A stretch of 64,000 nucleotides of DNA from Streptomyces sp. NBC_00376 (GTDB lineage Bacteria > Actinomycetota > Actinomycetes > Streptomycetales > Streptomycetaceae). Below the pieces are notes generated by a model. The model saw only the letters and a program-made list of their open reading frames with translations, was not told the origin of the DNA and searched no databases. Positions within the stretch are counted from its first letter, which is position 1, and every line of letters starts with the position of its first letter. A program made the translations under genes and the position numbers. Shown here one piece after another: positions 18,935 to 27,484 of this stretch. The stretch covers positions 7,254,001 through 7,318,000 of the forward strand of contig NZ_CP107960.1 in assembly GCF_036077095.1 (NCBI RefSeq), written 5' to 3'.

Positions 18935-19028
18935 GCTCTGCTCCTCATCAGATCCTCGTGCCGCTCTGGCGGTGCCTTAAGCATGGTGCAGCTGTGGGTA
19001 AGCCCCGGCCTGACGCCATGATCTTGCT

Positions 19029-19382
19029 GTGACTGGAGTGATCACGGCGTCGGCCCCATCCTGGACAGCCCCGTTCACCGGGCTGAGCCCGCGCTGCCTT
19101 GGCAAGCTGGTGATCGCACTGCGCCGTGATGGGGCCGATGAGGTGCGGCGGGGCCGGCCGTGGAGGCTGCCGCTGGAGGACCGGGTGCTACTGGTCACGA
19201 CGTACTGGGGCACGAACTTGACGCTGCGCCAGCTTCCCCCGCTCTTCGGGGTATCGAAGTCCGCGGCCGACCGGGTCGTCAGACACCTCGGTCCCTTGCT
19301 CCCCATGGCGTTTTCTGCGGTCTGTGGCCTGAACGCCTCTCTCCGGGCCCTCGTGGAGATCCGTGACGCGCAGATCAACTGA
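19029..19382 (+). pseudogene. IS5-family transposase, 5' fragment
   Basis: The first ~95 codons match the N-terminal helix-turn-helix region of Streptomyces IS5-type transposases (RRGRPWRLPLEDRVLLV, LFGVSKSAADRVVRHLGPLL). Homology stops at about 19310, after which the frame runs over the remnant on the other strand; all DDE residues are missing. Upstream sequence from 18974 (CTTAAGCATGGTGCAGC) is probably the IS end. The fragment is non-functional. Confidence 0.75.
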
Positions 19383-19702
19383 CTCAGCGGCCACGTTGAG
19401 CACTGCGCTACTCAACTGCTCCGCGGTGCGGGGCAGTGGCTGCCCCATGAATGCGGTGAGTGCGGCCTCGATCCTGAGCGGGCCAGGCGGTAGCGCGCTG
19501 GCCGGCGGACGGACGGACGGCTCGGGCGCGGGCCCGAGCGATGCCGGTCCGATGCGCAGGCTTTCCAGCCAAACGCCGGGAATCTCGGCGGCCGTGCGCC
19601 CGAGGGCCCGGACGGCTGCTTGCTCGGTGATCCACGTCCCGTCGTCAGGCCCTCCGAGAGGAGCAGCCGACCCAGGTCGAGGTGGCGGCGTACTGCCTGC
19701 AT
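19310..19702 (-). pseudogene. Frameshifted P10-family-like protein gene beside the Asp23 cluster
   Basis: Two minus-strand frames together encode a protein resembling the nucleopolyhedrovirus-P10-family proteins found beside Streptomyces Asp23 clusters: MQAVRRHLDLGRLLL in one frame and LGGPDDGTWITEQA onward in another, through LPPGPLRIEA and ESVDLRVTDLHE. A single missing base near 19660 explains the switch. The 3' end is cut by the IS5 fragment. Family recognition is from memory; the frame switch is seen directly. Confidence 0.55.
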
Positions 19703-19842
19703 CCATGCCTCAGTCCACCGGACTCTCGCCCTCTTCCATGGCCGCGGTTCTCTTCCTCCCGCAGTGCGCCCCGATTCCGCAGGTGCTCTGGGCAGGGGCA
19801 CTTCGTACCACTCGTTGAACCCTCCGTCTCATGACTCAAACC

Positions 19843-19872
19843 TCTGATAGATCCCACTAAAACGAATATAAT
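19843..19872 (+). promoter_or_regulatory. Promoter upstream of the Asp23 cluster
   Basis: A perfect TATAAT (19867-19872) lies in an AT-rich island (19830-19885), unusual in this GC-rich DNA, 47 bp upstream of the first Asp23 gene. A weak TCTGAT (19843-19848) sits 18 bp upstream as a -35 candidate. The ribosome-binding site AGGGAGGA follows at about 19903. Confidence 0.5.
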
Positions 19873-19918
19873 CCGGTTAAAGAGTGCTAGGTGATCTCCT
19901 TCAGGGAGGAATAGTCCG

Positions 19919-20347
19919 ATGACTGAGAACACCGGCGGAAAGCACGGCAGTGCGCCCGGCTCTCGCGGTCGGACGACCATCGCCGACGTGGTGGTAGAGA
20001 AGATCGCCGGAATGGCGGCTCGCGATGTGCTCGGCGTCCATGCCCTGGGTAGCGGATTTGCACGCTCGATGGGATCCATGCGGGAGCGGATGCCCGGCGC
20101 AGGTAGCGGTAAGTCCGTCACGCGCGGGGTCAGTGTCGAGGTGGGAGAGTTGCAGGCGGCCATCGATCTGGAGATCGTCGTCGACTACGGCGTCTCAATC
20201 ACGGACGTGGCCAGTGACGTGCGCGAGAACGTGATCTCCGCAGTCGAGCGGATGGCGGGCCTGGAAGTCGTGGAAGTCAACATCGCGGTCAGCGATGTGA
20301 AGCTGCCCGACGAGGAGGACGAGGGGGAGCAACAGCGGGTCCAGTAG
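19919..20347 (+). CDS. Asp23/Gls24 family envelope stress protein
   Basis: A 142-residue Asp23-family protein with the typical pattern RTTIADVVVEKIAGMAARDVLGVHAL, then VSVEVGELQAAIDLEIVVDYGVSI and a C-terminal VVEVNIAVSDVKLPDE. In firmicutes Asp23 coats the membrane through the anchor AmaP; an AmaP-like gene lies 1.8 kb downstream in this operon. It is the first gene after an AT-rich promoter, and four co-directional genes follow with short gaps or overlaps. Confidence 0.9.
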   Translation: MTENTGGKHGSAPGSRGRTTIADVVVEKIAGMAARDVLGVHALGSGFARSMGSMRERMPGAGSGKSVTRGVSVEVGELQAAIDLEIVVDYGVSITDVASDVRENVISAVERMAGLEVVEVNIAVSDVKLPDEEDEGEQQRVQ

Positions 20348-20385
20348 CCAAGGGGGAGAAGCCCGCTTGAGCGAAGGAGCGCGTG

Positions 20386-20613
20386 ATGAGCAAGGCTGTG
20401 GTCGGCTTGATTGCCGGAATGGCACTGGGCTTCGCCGGGTACTTCGGTGGCTTCTGGGCCTTCCTGCTGGTGCTGGTACTGGGCGCCGTCGGACTTGTCG
20501 CCGGGCGCTTGATGGAAGGTGATCTCGAGCCGGGTGACTTCATCCGCCGCCGCCATGACGACCACCAGCGGGTACGCGATAGCCGGCGACAGGCTCAGGG
20601 GGACTGGCGGTAG
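20386..20613 (+). CDS. Small membrane protein of the Asp23 operon (DUF2273-like)
   Basis: A 75-residue protein with a hydrophobic hairpin (about residues 3-48, Gly-rich AGMALGFAGYFGGFWAFLL) and a basic Arg-rich tail. Position and size match the small membrane protein usual in Asp23 clusters. SD AAGGAG precedes ATG 20386. Its TAG overlaps the GTG of the next gene. Confidence 0.75.
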   Translation: MSKAVVGLIAGMALGFAGYFGGFWAFLLVLVLGAVGLVAGRLMEGDLEPGDFIRRRHDDHQRVRDSRRQAQGDWR

Positions 20614-21065
20614 TGACCAGTGACGTCGATCGTCGTCCGGGCATTCCTCGCAGAGAGCGGGGTGCGACCACCGTCTCCGACCATGCCGTCGCGAAGATCG
20701 CTTCCCACGTGGCCCGCGAGGCGCTGAGCCGGTTCACCGATTCGGCCCGCCGTGTACCGCCCAGCCACCGGACACCACGCGTGACGACGTCTGTGCGGCG
20801 GGCACCGGAGCGGAACGAGCACGCCGCAGGACGACTCGGCGATACCACCCATGGCCGTCCGGACATGCTCGGCGAAGTACGGATGCGTATCGCCGTGGAG
20901 TTGGGCTATCCGTCCGACATCGGGGCTCAGTGCGCTGCGGTGCGCCGCGAGGTCATCGAGCAGCTCAGGACATGGGCCGGCATGGACGTCTCCGAACTCA
21001 CGGTGTCGGTCGAGAGGCTGCACTCGGTGCACTCGCGGCATAGAGACCGGGAGAGAGTGAGATGA
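20613..21065 (+). CDS. Second Asp23-like protein
   Basis: A 150-residue paralogue of the gene at 19919: TTVSDHAVAKIASHVAREAL is the N-terminal helix motif and MRIAVELGYPSDIGAQCAAVRREV the conserved strand-helix. The middle is shortened and Arg-rich. Two diverged Asp23 proteins per cluster are common in streptomycetes. GTG start overlaps the preceding stop; the TGA overlaps the next ATG. Confidence 0.82.
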   Translation: MTSDVDRRPGIPRRERGATTVSDHAVAKIASHVAREALSRFTDSARRVPPSHRTPRVTTSVRRAPERNEHAAGRLGDTTHGRPDMLGEVRMRIAVELGYPSDIGAQCAAVRREVIEQLRTWAGMDVSELTVSVERLHSVHSRHRDRERVR

Positions 21066-21742
21066 GCGCGAACACCAGGCGGCAGCCGACCGGCGATTGT
21101 GACGTTCCCTCCGCTACAGGACAGGCAACTTCATCCGCGGGTACCCCCGCTGGGGGCGCGACAGCAGCGGTCCACGAATCGGGCCGGTCGGCGCGCCGCT
21201 TCTGGTCAGCGCGACGGATTCCCGCAGCCATTGTGGCGCTGCTGTCCGTCGCAGGCATGGGGCTGCTCCTGTACGACGTGGTCTCGGTGCGGGCAGACCA
21301 GCCCGGGATGAGCTGGCGACGGCGGCTCGCCGAGGAACTGGCCACACGACCGCTGCATGACATCTGGATGATCGTCGGGGCGGCGGTGGCGATGGCCCTT
21401 GGCCTGTTGCTTTTCCTGCTGGCGGTGACGCCGGGACTGCGCAGAGTGCTACCCATGCGGCAGCCCACCGGAATTGCCAGAACAGTGGAGGTCCACGCCG
21501 GGCTCGACCGCCACGCAGCCGCACTGAATCTGCGCGACCGGGCCGTACGGGTGTCCGGTGTGCAATCGGCACGGGTCGATTTCGGCCGCCGGAAAGTCAG
21601 AGCCCGGGCACAGGCACATTTCCGCGATCTCAACGAGGTCCACGCGGATCTGGACGCCGCGCTGAGCGAAGCCGTAACGAACTTGGGTCTCGCCCGGAAG
21701 CCCACGCTGGACGTGCGCGTCCGGCGCCCGAAGAAGGGTTGA
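21062..21742 (+). CDS. DUF6286-type membrane protein of the Asp23 operon
   Basis: A 226-residue protein with two transmembrane helices (about 55-75 and 102-125) separated by an extracellular loop, followed by a soluble C-terminal domain (about 140-226) with an AmaP-like alternation. Known only as a companion of Asp23 genes. The ATGA overlap with the preceding gene shows tight coupling. Confidence 0.75.
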   Translation: MSANTRRQPTGDCDVPSATGQATSSAGTPAGGATAAVHESGRSARRFWSARRIPAAIVALLSVAGMGLLLYDVVSVRADQPGMSWRRRLAEELATRPLHDIWMIVGAAVAMALGLLLFLLAVTPGLRRVLPMRQPTGIARTVEVHAGLDRHAAALNLRDRAVRVSGVQSARVDFGRRKVRARAQAHFRDLNEVHADLDAALSEAVTNLGLARKPTLDVRVRRPKKG

Positions 21743-21750
21743 GGTGTCCC

Positions 21751-22347
21751 ATGCTCAAGGCAGTGAACCGGGTGTTGCTGGGACTGCTCGGCCTTGGACT
21801 GTTCGCCCTGGGCGGCGGCGTGCTGCTCGGCGGGCTGGATCTGCAGCGCCACTGGGGGTTCGACATGCCGGGCTGGTGGCCCTTCCGAGGCCCGGAGGAT
21901 GTCGTGTTGGGCACCTGGGGACGCACCCGGTGGCGGGAGGAGGGCTGGTGGTGGCCGGCTGTCATTGCGGTGCTCGTCGTGCTTCTCGCGCTGCTGCTTT
22001 GGTGGCTTCTGGCGCAGTTGCACAGACACCGGCCGGGCCAGGTCCTCATCGAGAGCGAAGGTGAGGTGGCAGCCCGACTCAATGGCCGTGCGCTGGAGGA
22101 TGCAATCGAGGAAGAGGCGAAGGTGCTGGATGGGATCTCGCAGGTTCATGTGCGGCTGACGGGTCGGCGTGCTGCTCCGGCCGCACGAGTACGGCTGCTG
22201 CTCGAGCCTCATGCAGAACCGGTGCGGACTCTGGAGCAACTGAGCGGGGAAACGCTCGCAAACGCACGGGACTCGGCAGGCCTGGACCGCCTACCGTCGG
22301 AGGTCCGGCTCCGGGGAGTCCGCCACCGCTCCCGCCGCGTCGCCTAA
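21751..22347 (+). CDS. amaP: AmaP-like alkaline-shock membrane anchor
   Basis: A 198-residue protein: helix 1 (about 5-28), a Trp-rich loop, helix 2 (about 68-92), then an Asp23-like cytosolic domain. This is the AmaP layout, where the anchor recruits Asp23 to the membrane. ATG 21751 is preferred because GAGG (21741-21744) precedes it; a TTG at 21739 overlapping the previous stop is the alternative. Last gene of the operon. Confidence 0.8.
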   Translation: MLKAVNRVLLGLLGLGLFALGGGVLLGGLDLQRHWGFDMPGWWPFRGPEDVVLGTWGRTRWREEGWWWPAVIAVLVVLLALLLWWLLAQLHRHRPGQVLIESEGEVAARLNGRALEDAIEEEAKVLDGISQVHVRLTGRRAAPAARVRLLLEPHAEPVRTLEQLSGETLANARDSAGLDRLPSEVRLRGVRHRSRRVA

Positions 22348-22818
22348 GGTCTGTCCATGGGGGATCGGTGTGGCATGGGTGTGGTGATCTCGAACGAGTG
22401 AGGCCTTCTGGTTCGGTGTGGACTGCGATACCTCCACCGGCAGGAGGCTCTCCCGCAGGGCTGCCAAACGAGCGGTGCAGCTCACGTTGTTGAGGCATCG
22501 GGTGGGCCGCTGAGAGACGGCCTGCCTTCGAGTGATGTCGAAGGCGTTCGGTGCGCGCTTCGGCGCGGCCTTTGTTGGGGAAGGACCGCGGGCCTCGACC
22601 GCCCGGCAGAGGCTTCTGCCGGAAGGTGACGGGCGCGATACGGCGTCGCTGGTGCCGAGCACACTGGCGATGATGACGGTCAGGCGGAAGCGCAGGATGT
22701 GCCTGCCCTCGTGGCATGGCCTTTGCCTGGTCTGGTGGACGATCGCCTCGCGCGGTCTGCGTCGCCGCATATACGTGTGAGGCGCATACTAAAAGGACCT
22801 GGGAGAACGGAGGACGCC
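22348..22818. other. 470-bp gap without a supported gene
   Basis: Open frames exist on both strands but none shows coding codon use, a credible ribosome-binding site or a recognisable domain. The last 35 bp (ATACGTGTGAGGCGCATACT) are AT-richer and probably hold the promoter of the DUF6131 gene. Confidence 0.5.
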
Positions 22819-22974
22819 ATGATCATCCTCGGCGTCATTCTGCTGGTCATCGGTTTGGTGGCCGGCATATCGATCCTGTGGACGATAGGAATCGTGCTCG
22901 TCGCGATCGGCATTGTTCTTTGGATCCTGGGTGCTGTCGGGCATGCGGTGGGCGGTCGACGGCATTATTGGTAG
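22819..22974 (+). CDS. DUF6131 small membrane protein, copy 1
   Basis: A 51-residue peptide made of two hydrophobic helices (IILGVILLVIGLVAGISILW and a second ending VLWILGAVGHAVGG) and a basic C-terminus GRRHYW. The pattern is that of the DUF6131 family. SD CGGAGG precedes the ATG. A near-identical protein is encoded at 27329-27484. Function unknown; likely an envelope stress peptide from its neighbours. Confidence 0.8.
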   Translation: MIILGVILLVIGLVAGISILWTIGIVLVAIGIVLWILGAVGHAVGGRRHYW

Positions 22975-23087
22975 TGCTGCTTTATTCCGGCAACCCGTGC
23001 ACGCGGCCACTGTGATGTCCAGCGGCGGCTGTGATCCCGGTCTGATCGGGTGCCGCGTGTTATTCAACGTCCCGGATGGGAGCACAC

Positions 23088-23546
23088 ATGGCTGTACGTC
23101 ATAAGCTCATCGCCCGGGAGCCGTCGGTGCTCTGGGCGGTTCTGGAGGACGAGAGCCGTTACGCGGACTGGGTGGTGGGGACCTTGGACTCCGCTCCGGG
23201 CAACGGGCGTTGGCCGGAAGTCGGATCGTCGATCAAATACACGGTGCGTGTGGGGCTGAAGGAGTTCCACGGACATACGACGGTCCGTCGCCTCGATGCG
23301 CCGCACGCGCTGGAACTCGAAGCGCACGGAGGGCCGTTGGGTACGGCGCGGATTGCCTTCGACATCCGGCCGTGGGGCGACAAGACCCTGGTCATTCTCG
23401 ACGAGCATCCGCTGCGCGGCCTGGGAGGGAGTCTCCACAACACAGTTATAGACGCCTTTGCGCAGATCCGGCACCGCAGCATGCTGCGGCGACTTGCGGA
23501 AGTCGTCGAAGGAGTACCCCAGGACACGGGGCGAGCGAAAGGCTGA
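23088..23546 (+). CDS. SRPBCC family protein
   Basis: A 152-residue START/Bet v1-like fold: SVLWAVLEDESRYADWVVGT is the typical helix-turn after strand 1, and the C-terminal helix ends around RHRSMLRRLAEVVEG. Such proteins bind lipids, polyketides or other hydrophobic ligands; the ligand here cannot be told. ATG 23088 follows GGATGGGAG. Stands alone, before the IS30 remnant. Confidence 0.8.
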   Translation: MAVRHKLIAREPSVLWAVLEDESRYADWVVGTLDSAPGNGRWPEVGSSIKYTVRVGLKEFHGHTTVRRLDAPHALELEAHGGPLGTARIAFDIRPWGDKTLVILDEHPLRGLGGSLHNTVIDAFAQIRHRSMLRRLAEVVEGVPQDTGRAKG

Positions 23547-23573
23547 GAGGATCAGCCCCAACTGCGCATCAGC

Positions 23574-24017
23574 TGACTGGGTCCAGTAGATCAGTAAGAC
23601 GCTCGGCTGGGGTTTCCCAGTCGAGTGTCTTTCTTGGTCGGCTGTTGAGTCCGGCGGCCACCACTTCCGGCCGCTCAGGTGTCTGCGATGAGAAGTCAAT
23701 GTCCTTGGGGAAGTTCTGTCGCAGAAGGCCGTTGGCGTTCTCCTTCGAGCCGCGCTGCCAGGGGCTCGCCGTTCAGCAGCAGTAGACCGAATGTCTGCGG
23801 CCTTGGTGCACGCCTGGTGAGCAGCCATCTCCACGCCCTGGCCCCAGGCCAGGGAACGCCACAGGTGCGGCGGAAGGAATTGAACGGTCACGGCGAAAGC
23901 GTTACGGGGGGCAAGAGTGCTGTGGCCACACGGCAGATGAAGGATGGGCTCGTGCCGTCGTCCGCTGCACCGCCAGAACATCGACCCCCACCAGCGGCCG
24001 CCCACCCCGGCTGATGT
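23574..24017 (-). pseudogene. IS30-family transposase remnant
   Basis: The minus strand encodes, across two frames, the IS30 core: LPPHLWRSLAWGQGVEMAAHQ upstream, then after a frame break near 23780 WQRGSKENANGLLRQNFPKD and the C-terminal LNSRPRKTLDWETPAERLTDLL. The N-terminal half is absent and the frames are interrupted. It lies directly against the decayed gvpF remnant and probably removed whatever preceded it. Confidence 0.8.
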
Positions 24018-24019
24018 GC

Positions 24020-24240
24020 CCGCTAGCTCCGCTCAAGGTGCGAGGCGCCCGATACCGATCAGACTTGAATGCATGGCAGAAGAACGACAGCCCCGCGGCG
24101 AAAGCCACGACTTGCGAGGCGCGGCGGAGCGATTTGAAAGCGCGCATCGTGAACACGTCGAGCTGCGTCCTGAGGGTCCGCTGCCCTGTTGCAAATTCGT
24201 CGCCGCTGCAGGAACTCACGTTCAGGCCGCCGGAGTCTGA
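24020..24240 (+). pseudogene. gvpF/L remnant (C-terminal part)
   Basis: In the frame ending at 24240 the sequence AAERFESAHREHVELRPEGP followed by LPCCKFV corresponds to the C-terminus of GvpF/GvpL, whose intact copy here ends DLRLVGPLPAYSFV. The rest of the domain is missing or out of frame, replaced by the IS30 remnant. Followed after 2 bp by a decayed gvpG, the normal gvpF-gvpG order. Confidence 0.6.
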
Positions 24241-24242
24241 CC

Positions 24243-24477
24243 ATGGGGCTGATCACGGGACTGCTCACGCTCCCCATCGCACCGGTCCGCGGTCCGCGGT
24301 CTGATCGATGTGGCGGAAGCTCCGCGACACTGCCGAGCGCGAACTGCACGACTCAGGAGTGCTCCGTGCCCAGCTGGCTTCATTGAAACGGGAACTTGAA
24401 GACGGATATGTCGACACGGAGGGAGTTCGAACCGGGAAGAGGAAAGGCTGCTCGACCGGCTAGGCCGGCCCCGCACC
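24243..24477 (+). pseudogene. gvpG: Decayed gvpG
   Basis: MGLITGLLTLPIAPVRG matches the conserved start of GvpG (intact copy at 31618: MGLLTQLATLPLAPVRG). The continuation LRDTAERELHDSGVLRAQL and ELEDGYVDTE is present only in another frame, and FERE-type residues plus ERLLDRL in a third. At least two frameshifts therefore inactivate it. It precedes intact gvpY- and gvpZ-like genes, which shows it was once part of a full gvp cluster. Confidence 0.75.
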
Positions 24478-24500
24478 GAACGATCGAAGGTGACGCACTC

Positions 24501-25385
24501 ATGGATGACACAGCCAAGGTGACCCTCGCGGCCGCAGTAGTGGGCGGCTATGTGCTGGGCCGGACGAAAAAGGGACGGCTGGCCCTGACCATTGCAACGT
24601 ACCTGGCAGGGAGACGATTCGGCCTTGAACCCCGACAGCTTGCAGCCGAAGGGATGCGCAGGCTAGGAGAGATTCCCCAGTTCGCCGAGCTGCAGGAGCA
24701 GCTGAAAGGGGAAGTCTTCGACGCAGGCCGTAAGGCAGTGGCTGCCGCCGCCGACCGGGGCATGAGTTCGCTTGCCGACGTCATCAGCGACCGTACGGCC
24801 CGGCTCGGTGAGAAGCAGGATGAGGGGGAGGAAGAGGGAGACGAGGAGGAGTACGAGCTGGAAGAGGGAGGCGCAGAGTACGAGGAAGAGGAGGAACCGG
24901 AAGAGGAAGAGCCGGAGGCCGAGTACGACGACGGCCAGGCTGAGGAAGAGGAGGAAGAGGAGGAGCAGCCAGAAGAGGAATACGAGGAGGAAGAGGAAGA
25001 GCCGGAAACGAGGCAGCCGAAGCAGCGCCGCAGTTCTCGTCAATCAGCCCAGCCCAGAGGAGGCGCGGCGCGGAAGAAGGCTGCTCCCGCCCAGGGAGAG
25101 AAGCCTCGGACGGCCAAGAAGTCTGCCGCGCGGAAGGCGGCCCCGGCAAAGAAGACGGCTGCGAAGAAGACTGCGCCGGCCAAGAAGTCCGCCGCCCGGA
25201 AGACGGCCCCGGCAAAGAAGACGGCTGCGAAGAAAACTGCGTCGGCCAAGAAGCCTGCCGCCCGGAAGACGGCCCCGCCAAAGAAGACGGCCGCGAAGAA
25301 AACTGCGCCGGCCAAGAAGTCGGCCGCACGGAAGACGACGTCGTCGAAGCGAGCAGCGTCCAAGCGCGCCGATCGTCGGAGGTAG
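24501..25385 (+). CDS. gvpY: GvpY-like gas vesicle accessory protein with acidic and histone-like tails
   Basis: A 294-residue protein. Residues 1-105 are the conserved domain ([20 protein letters not shown], a hydrophobic Gly-rich helix then amphipathic helices). Residues about 110-175 are almost purely Glu/Asp, and about 180-294 are Lys/Ala/Pro-rich like histone H1, with three 22-residue repeats. Streptomyces gvp clusters carry such a gene (gvpY, often misannotated as DNA primase) between gvpG and gvpZ, its position relative to the pseudogene here. Start ATG 24501 follows AAGGTGA. Confidence 0.75.
   Translation: MDDTAKVTLAAAVVGGYVLGRTKKGRLALTIATYLAGRRFGLEPRQLAAEGMRRLGEIPQFAELQEQLKGEVFDAGRKAVAAAADRGMSSLADVISDRTARLGEKQDEGEEEGDEEEYELEEGGAEYEEEEEPEEEEPEAEYDDGQAEEEEEEEEQPEEEYEEEEEEPETRQPKQRRSSRQSAQPRGGAARKKAAPAQGEKPRTAKKSAARKAAPAKKTAAKKTAPAKKSAARKTAPAKKTAAKKTASAKKPAARKTAPPKKTAAKKTAPAKKSAARKTTSSKRAASKRADRRR
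25134..25331 (+). repeat. Three tandem 66-bp repeats in gvpY
   Basis: Units begin at 25134, 25200 and 25266, each encoding 22 residues of the type [18 protein letters not shown] followed by SAAR; a fourth partial unit starts at 25332. They encode the basic tail and are prone to copy-number change. Confidence 0.85.
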
Positions 25386-25391
25386 CCAGTC

Positions 25392-26465
25392 ATGACCAGG
25401 ACGGAAACAGACCAGCCCACGGCACAAATGTCGGGTGCGGACCGGCTTCGCGAAGAGGCGTCCAACTTCCTCAGTGCACAGGTGGAGAGGCTCGCCGAGA
25501 AGGCGGGCGACAAACTGACCGATGTCACTGGGCAGCTCACCGATGTGGCCGAGAGCGGATCGCTTCCTGCGATCGGTTCCCGTATTCTCCAGGGCGATTC
25601 CCCGCTGAAGGCATTCGTCGGAGAGAAAGCCAAGGGTGTCAAGGACAAAGTCGTGGGGAAGGTCAAGGAAGCGTTCGGTGGCGGGAAGGGGAAGCGCAAG
25701 TCGAGCGGCGGCAAGGTCATGAACATCATCGAGGTTCTCGATGTGGGAGTGCCCCTGCGTGTCGCGTACGACCACTGGACGCAGTACGACCAGTTCAGCA
25801 GCTTCGCGAAGGGTGTTCGCGATGTCTCGAAGAGCGATGAGATGTCCAGTGACTGGAAGGTCAAAGTCGGCCCTTCCTCGCGCGGCTTCAAAGCGACTGT
25901 CCAGGAACAGATTCCCGACGACCGCATCGTTTGGACATCCGAGGGGGCCAAGGGAACTACCCGTGGTGCGGTCAGTTTCCATGAGTTGGCCCCCAGCCTG
26001 ACTCGAATCGTCCTGGTCGTGGAGTACTACCCGTCCGGGTTCTTCGAGAAGACGGGCAACCTGTGGCGCGCCCAAGGGCGCCGAATGCGACTCGACTTCA
26101 AGCACTTTCAGCGATACGTCACCCTTGCCCAGGAAGAGCCCGAGGGCTGGCGCGGTGAAATCCGGGACGGTGAAGTCGTCGTGTCCCACGAAGACGCCAT
26201 GGAAGAAGAGGCCGCCGAGCAGGAGGACTCACAAGGCGAGGAGTCCGAGGACGAGGACTACGAGGAGGAGCCCGAGGACGAGGACTACGAGGAGGAGCCC
26301 GACGACGAAGACTACGAGGACGAGGACGAGCCCGACGACGAAGACTACGAGGACGAGGACGAGCCTGAGGACGAGGACGAGGACGAAGAGGAAGGCGAAT
26401 ACGAGGAAGAAGAAGGAGAGGAAGAGGACGTAACCGCCTCCCGGGGGCAGGGGCGACAGAGGTGA
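25392..26465 (+). CDS. gvpZ: GvpZ-like SRPBCC protein with acidic C-terminal tail
   Basis: A 357-residue protein: amphipathic N-terminal region (about 1-110, [20 protein letters not shown], ending in a basic [10 protein letters not shown] stretch), an SRPBCC domain (about 113-255, starting [20 protein letters not shown]) and a roughly 90-residue Glu/Asp/Tyr tail made of [13 protein letters not shown] repeats. This layout fits GvpZ of Streptomyces gas-vesicle clusters, and it follows gvpY after 6 bp. The lysine-rich tail of GvpY and this acidic tail could interact electrostatically (inference). Confidence 0.75.
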   Translation: MTRTETDQPTAQMSGADRLREEASNFLSAQVERLAEKAGDKLTDVTGQLTDVAESGSLPAIGSRILQGDSPLKAFVGEKAKGVKDKVVGKVKEAFGGGKGKRKSSGGKVMNIIEVLDVGVPLRVAYDHWTQYDQFSSFAKGVRDVSKSDEMSSDWKVKVGPSSRGFKATVQEQIPDDRIVWTSEGAKGTTRGAVSFHELAPSLTRIVLVVEYYPSGFFEKTGNLWRAQGRRMRLDFKHFQRYVTLAQEEPEGWRGEIRDGEVVVSHEDAMEEEAAEQEDSQGEESEDEDYEEEPEDEDYEEEPDDEDYEDEDEPDDEDYEDEDEPEDEDEDEEEGEYEEEEGEEEDVTASRGQGRQR

Positions 26466-26484
26466 CGCCGTGACTGGCGTCGCC
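26461..26484 (+). terminator. Hairpin after gvpZ
   Basis: GGTGACGCC (26461-26469) pairs with GGCGTCGCC (26476-26484) with one G-U, loop of 6 nt, overlapping the gvpZ stop codon. A likely terminator of the remnant gvpY-gvpZ unit. Confidence 0.6.
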
Positions 26485-26504
26485 TTCAGGCAGGGGGCCT
26501 ACCC

Positions 26505-26800
26505 GTCTCGGGGCCGCAGACCACCAATCTTGTCGGGCCGCAGCCTGGCGTTGTGAAAGCCCCCAGTGAACCTCTTGCAGCTGTACGGCTTGAAGTCGTC
26601 CAGCAGCGTCAGGCGGGAGGTGACCTTGACCAGCAGATCATCGACATCTGGAATTCTGGCATGGCGTCGGCCTGCGTAGTGGGCGAGCTGAAAATCCCGG
26701 CTGATTCCATGCAACGAGCTTCTCTGGGAGTGGAGTTCGTCCACGGCTTGGCTGTGGCGCGGACAGCCGTTGACGACCGTGGTTCCGTCCGGGGCCAAAG
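26505..26800 (-). pseudogene. ISL3-family transposase remnant
   Basis: The minus-strand frame reads AVDELHSQRSSLHGISRDFQ, HARIPDVDDLLVKVTSRLTL and LDDFKPYSCKRFTGG, matching the region of ISL3 transposases just before the second part of the DDE domain (LDDFKPYL...RW). Sequence on both sides no longer matches, and no terminal repeats were found. Decayed. Confidence 0.6.
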
Positions 26801-27328
26801 GTGGCTCTGCTTCGGAAGAGGCACGCCAGGAACTTCCGCGGGTGGGACTGCAACTGCCCCGCCACGCGTACCGCACCGGCCACCTCGATTCGAAGGGCAG
26901 TTCCGTGTCGGTCACGGAGGACGCGTCGAGGCATATGCAGGCGGGTGAGTGCTCCAGGTCAGCGTCGTTCCGTTCGGCGCAGAGTGCGGCCGTCCGGTCG
27001 AGCGCGTCCTGTTGTCATAGTGCGTACAGCCGGCGCTGCGGACGCCGTGCTTCGCTTGCAACTGCGCGTATCCCGGTCGAAGCAGAAGCTGAGGAGCCAT
27101 GGCTGCAGAACACCGGACTGTTGACGCGACGTACTGGATCGCCACCACGCCGCGTACCGGCTATCCGCCCCCCAGCGCCGCCATGACCGCAGACGGGGCC
27201 TCGCCAGAGTCGGCCTCCACATAGGCGCGGACCGCCCGAACGTGCTCATCCACGTCACCAAAGCCAGAAAACGCCTCCAGCGGAGAAAGGCTCCTGTACA
27301 AGTCGCCGACTGGCGAGACTCTGCCGGG
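26801..27328. other. Gap with no supported gene
   Basis: Codon use is poor in all frames. On the plus strand a short frame from ATG 27098, with AGGAG upstream, begins with TYWIATTPRTGY, which resembles the start of Stf0-type sulfotransferases. It ends after 41 codons, so at best it is a fragment. Confidence 0.4.
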
Positions 27329-27484
27329 CTACCAGTAGTGCCTTCGACCAGCGACCGCGTGCCCCAGAGACCCCAGGATCCACAAGACAACCCCGATAAC
27401 CGCGAGAACTATCCCGATCGTCCACAGTATGGAGATCCCGGTCACGAACCCGACAACAAGCAAAATAATTCCGAGAATGATCAC
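27329..27484 (-). CDS. DUF6131 small membrane protein, copy 2
   Basis: A 51-residue peptide starting at GTG 27482-27484 behind a GGAG, exactly the length of the copy at 22819. It has IILGIILLVVGFVTGISILW, a second helix ending VLWILGSLGHAVAG, and the tail GRRHYW. Most residues are shared with copy 1, so the two are recent paralogues on opposite strands, bracketing the decayed gvp segment and gvpYZ. Function unknown. Confidence 0.8.
   Translation of the reverse strand: MIILGIILLVVGFVTGISILWTIGIVLAVIGVVLWILGSLGHAVAGRRHYW

Noticed and set aside
22532..22780. 82-codon plus-strand frame before DUF6131
   Set aside because: Poor codon use, no ribosome-binding site and no recognisable domain.
25134..25331. 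Regular repeats considered as a CRISPR array
   Set aside because: Units are contiguous 66-bp coding repeats without spacers, in frame with the GvpY Lys/Ala tail.
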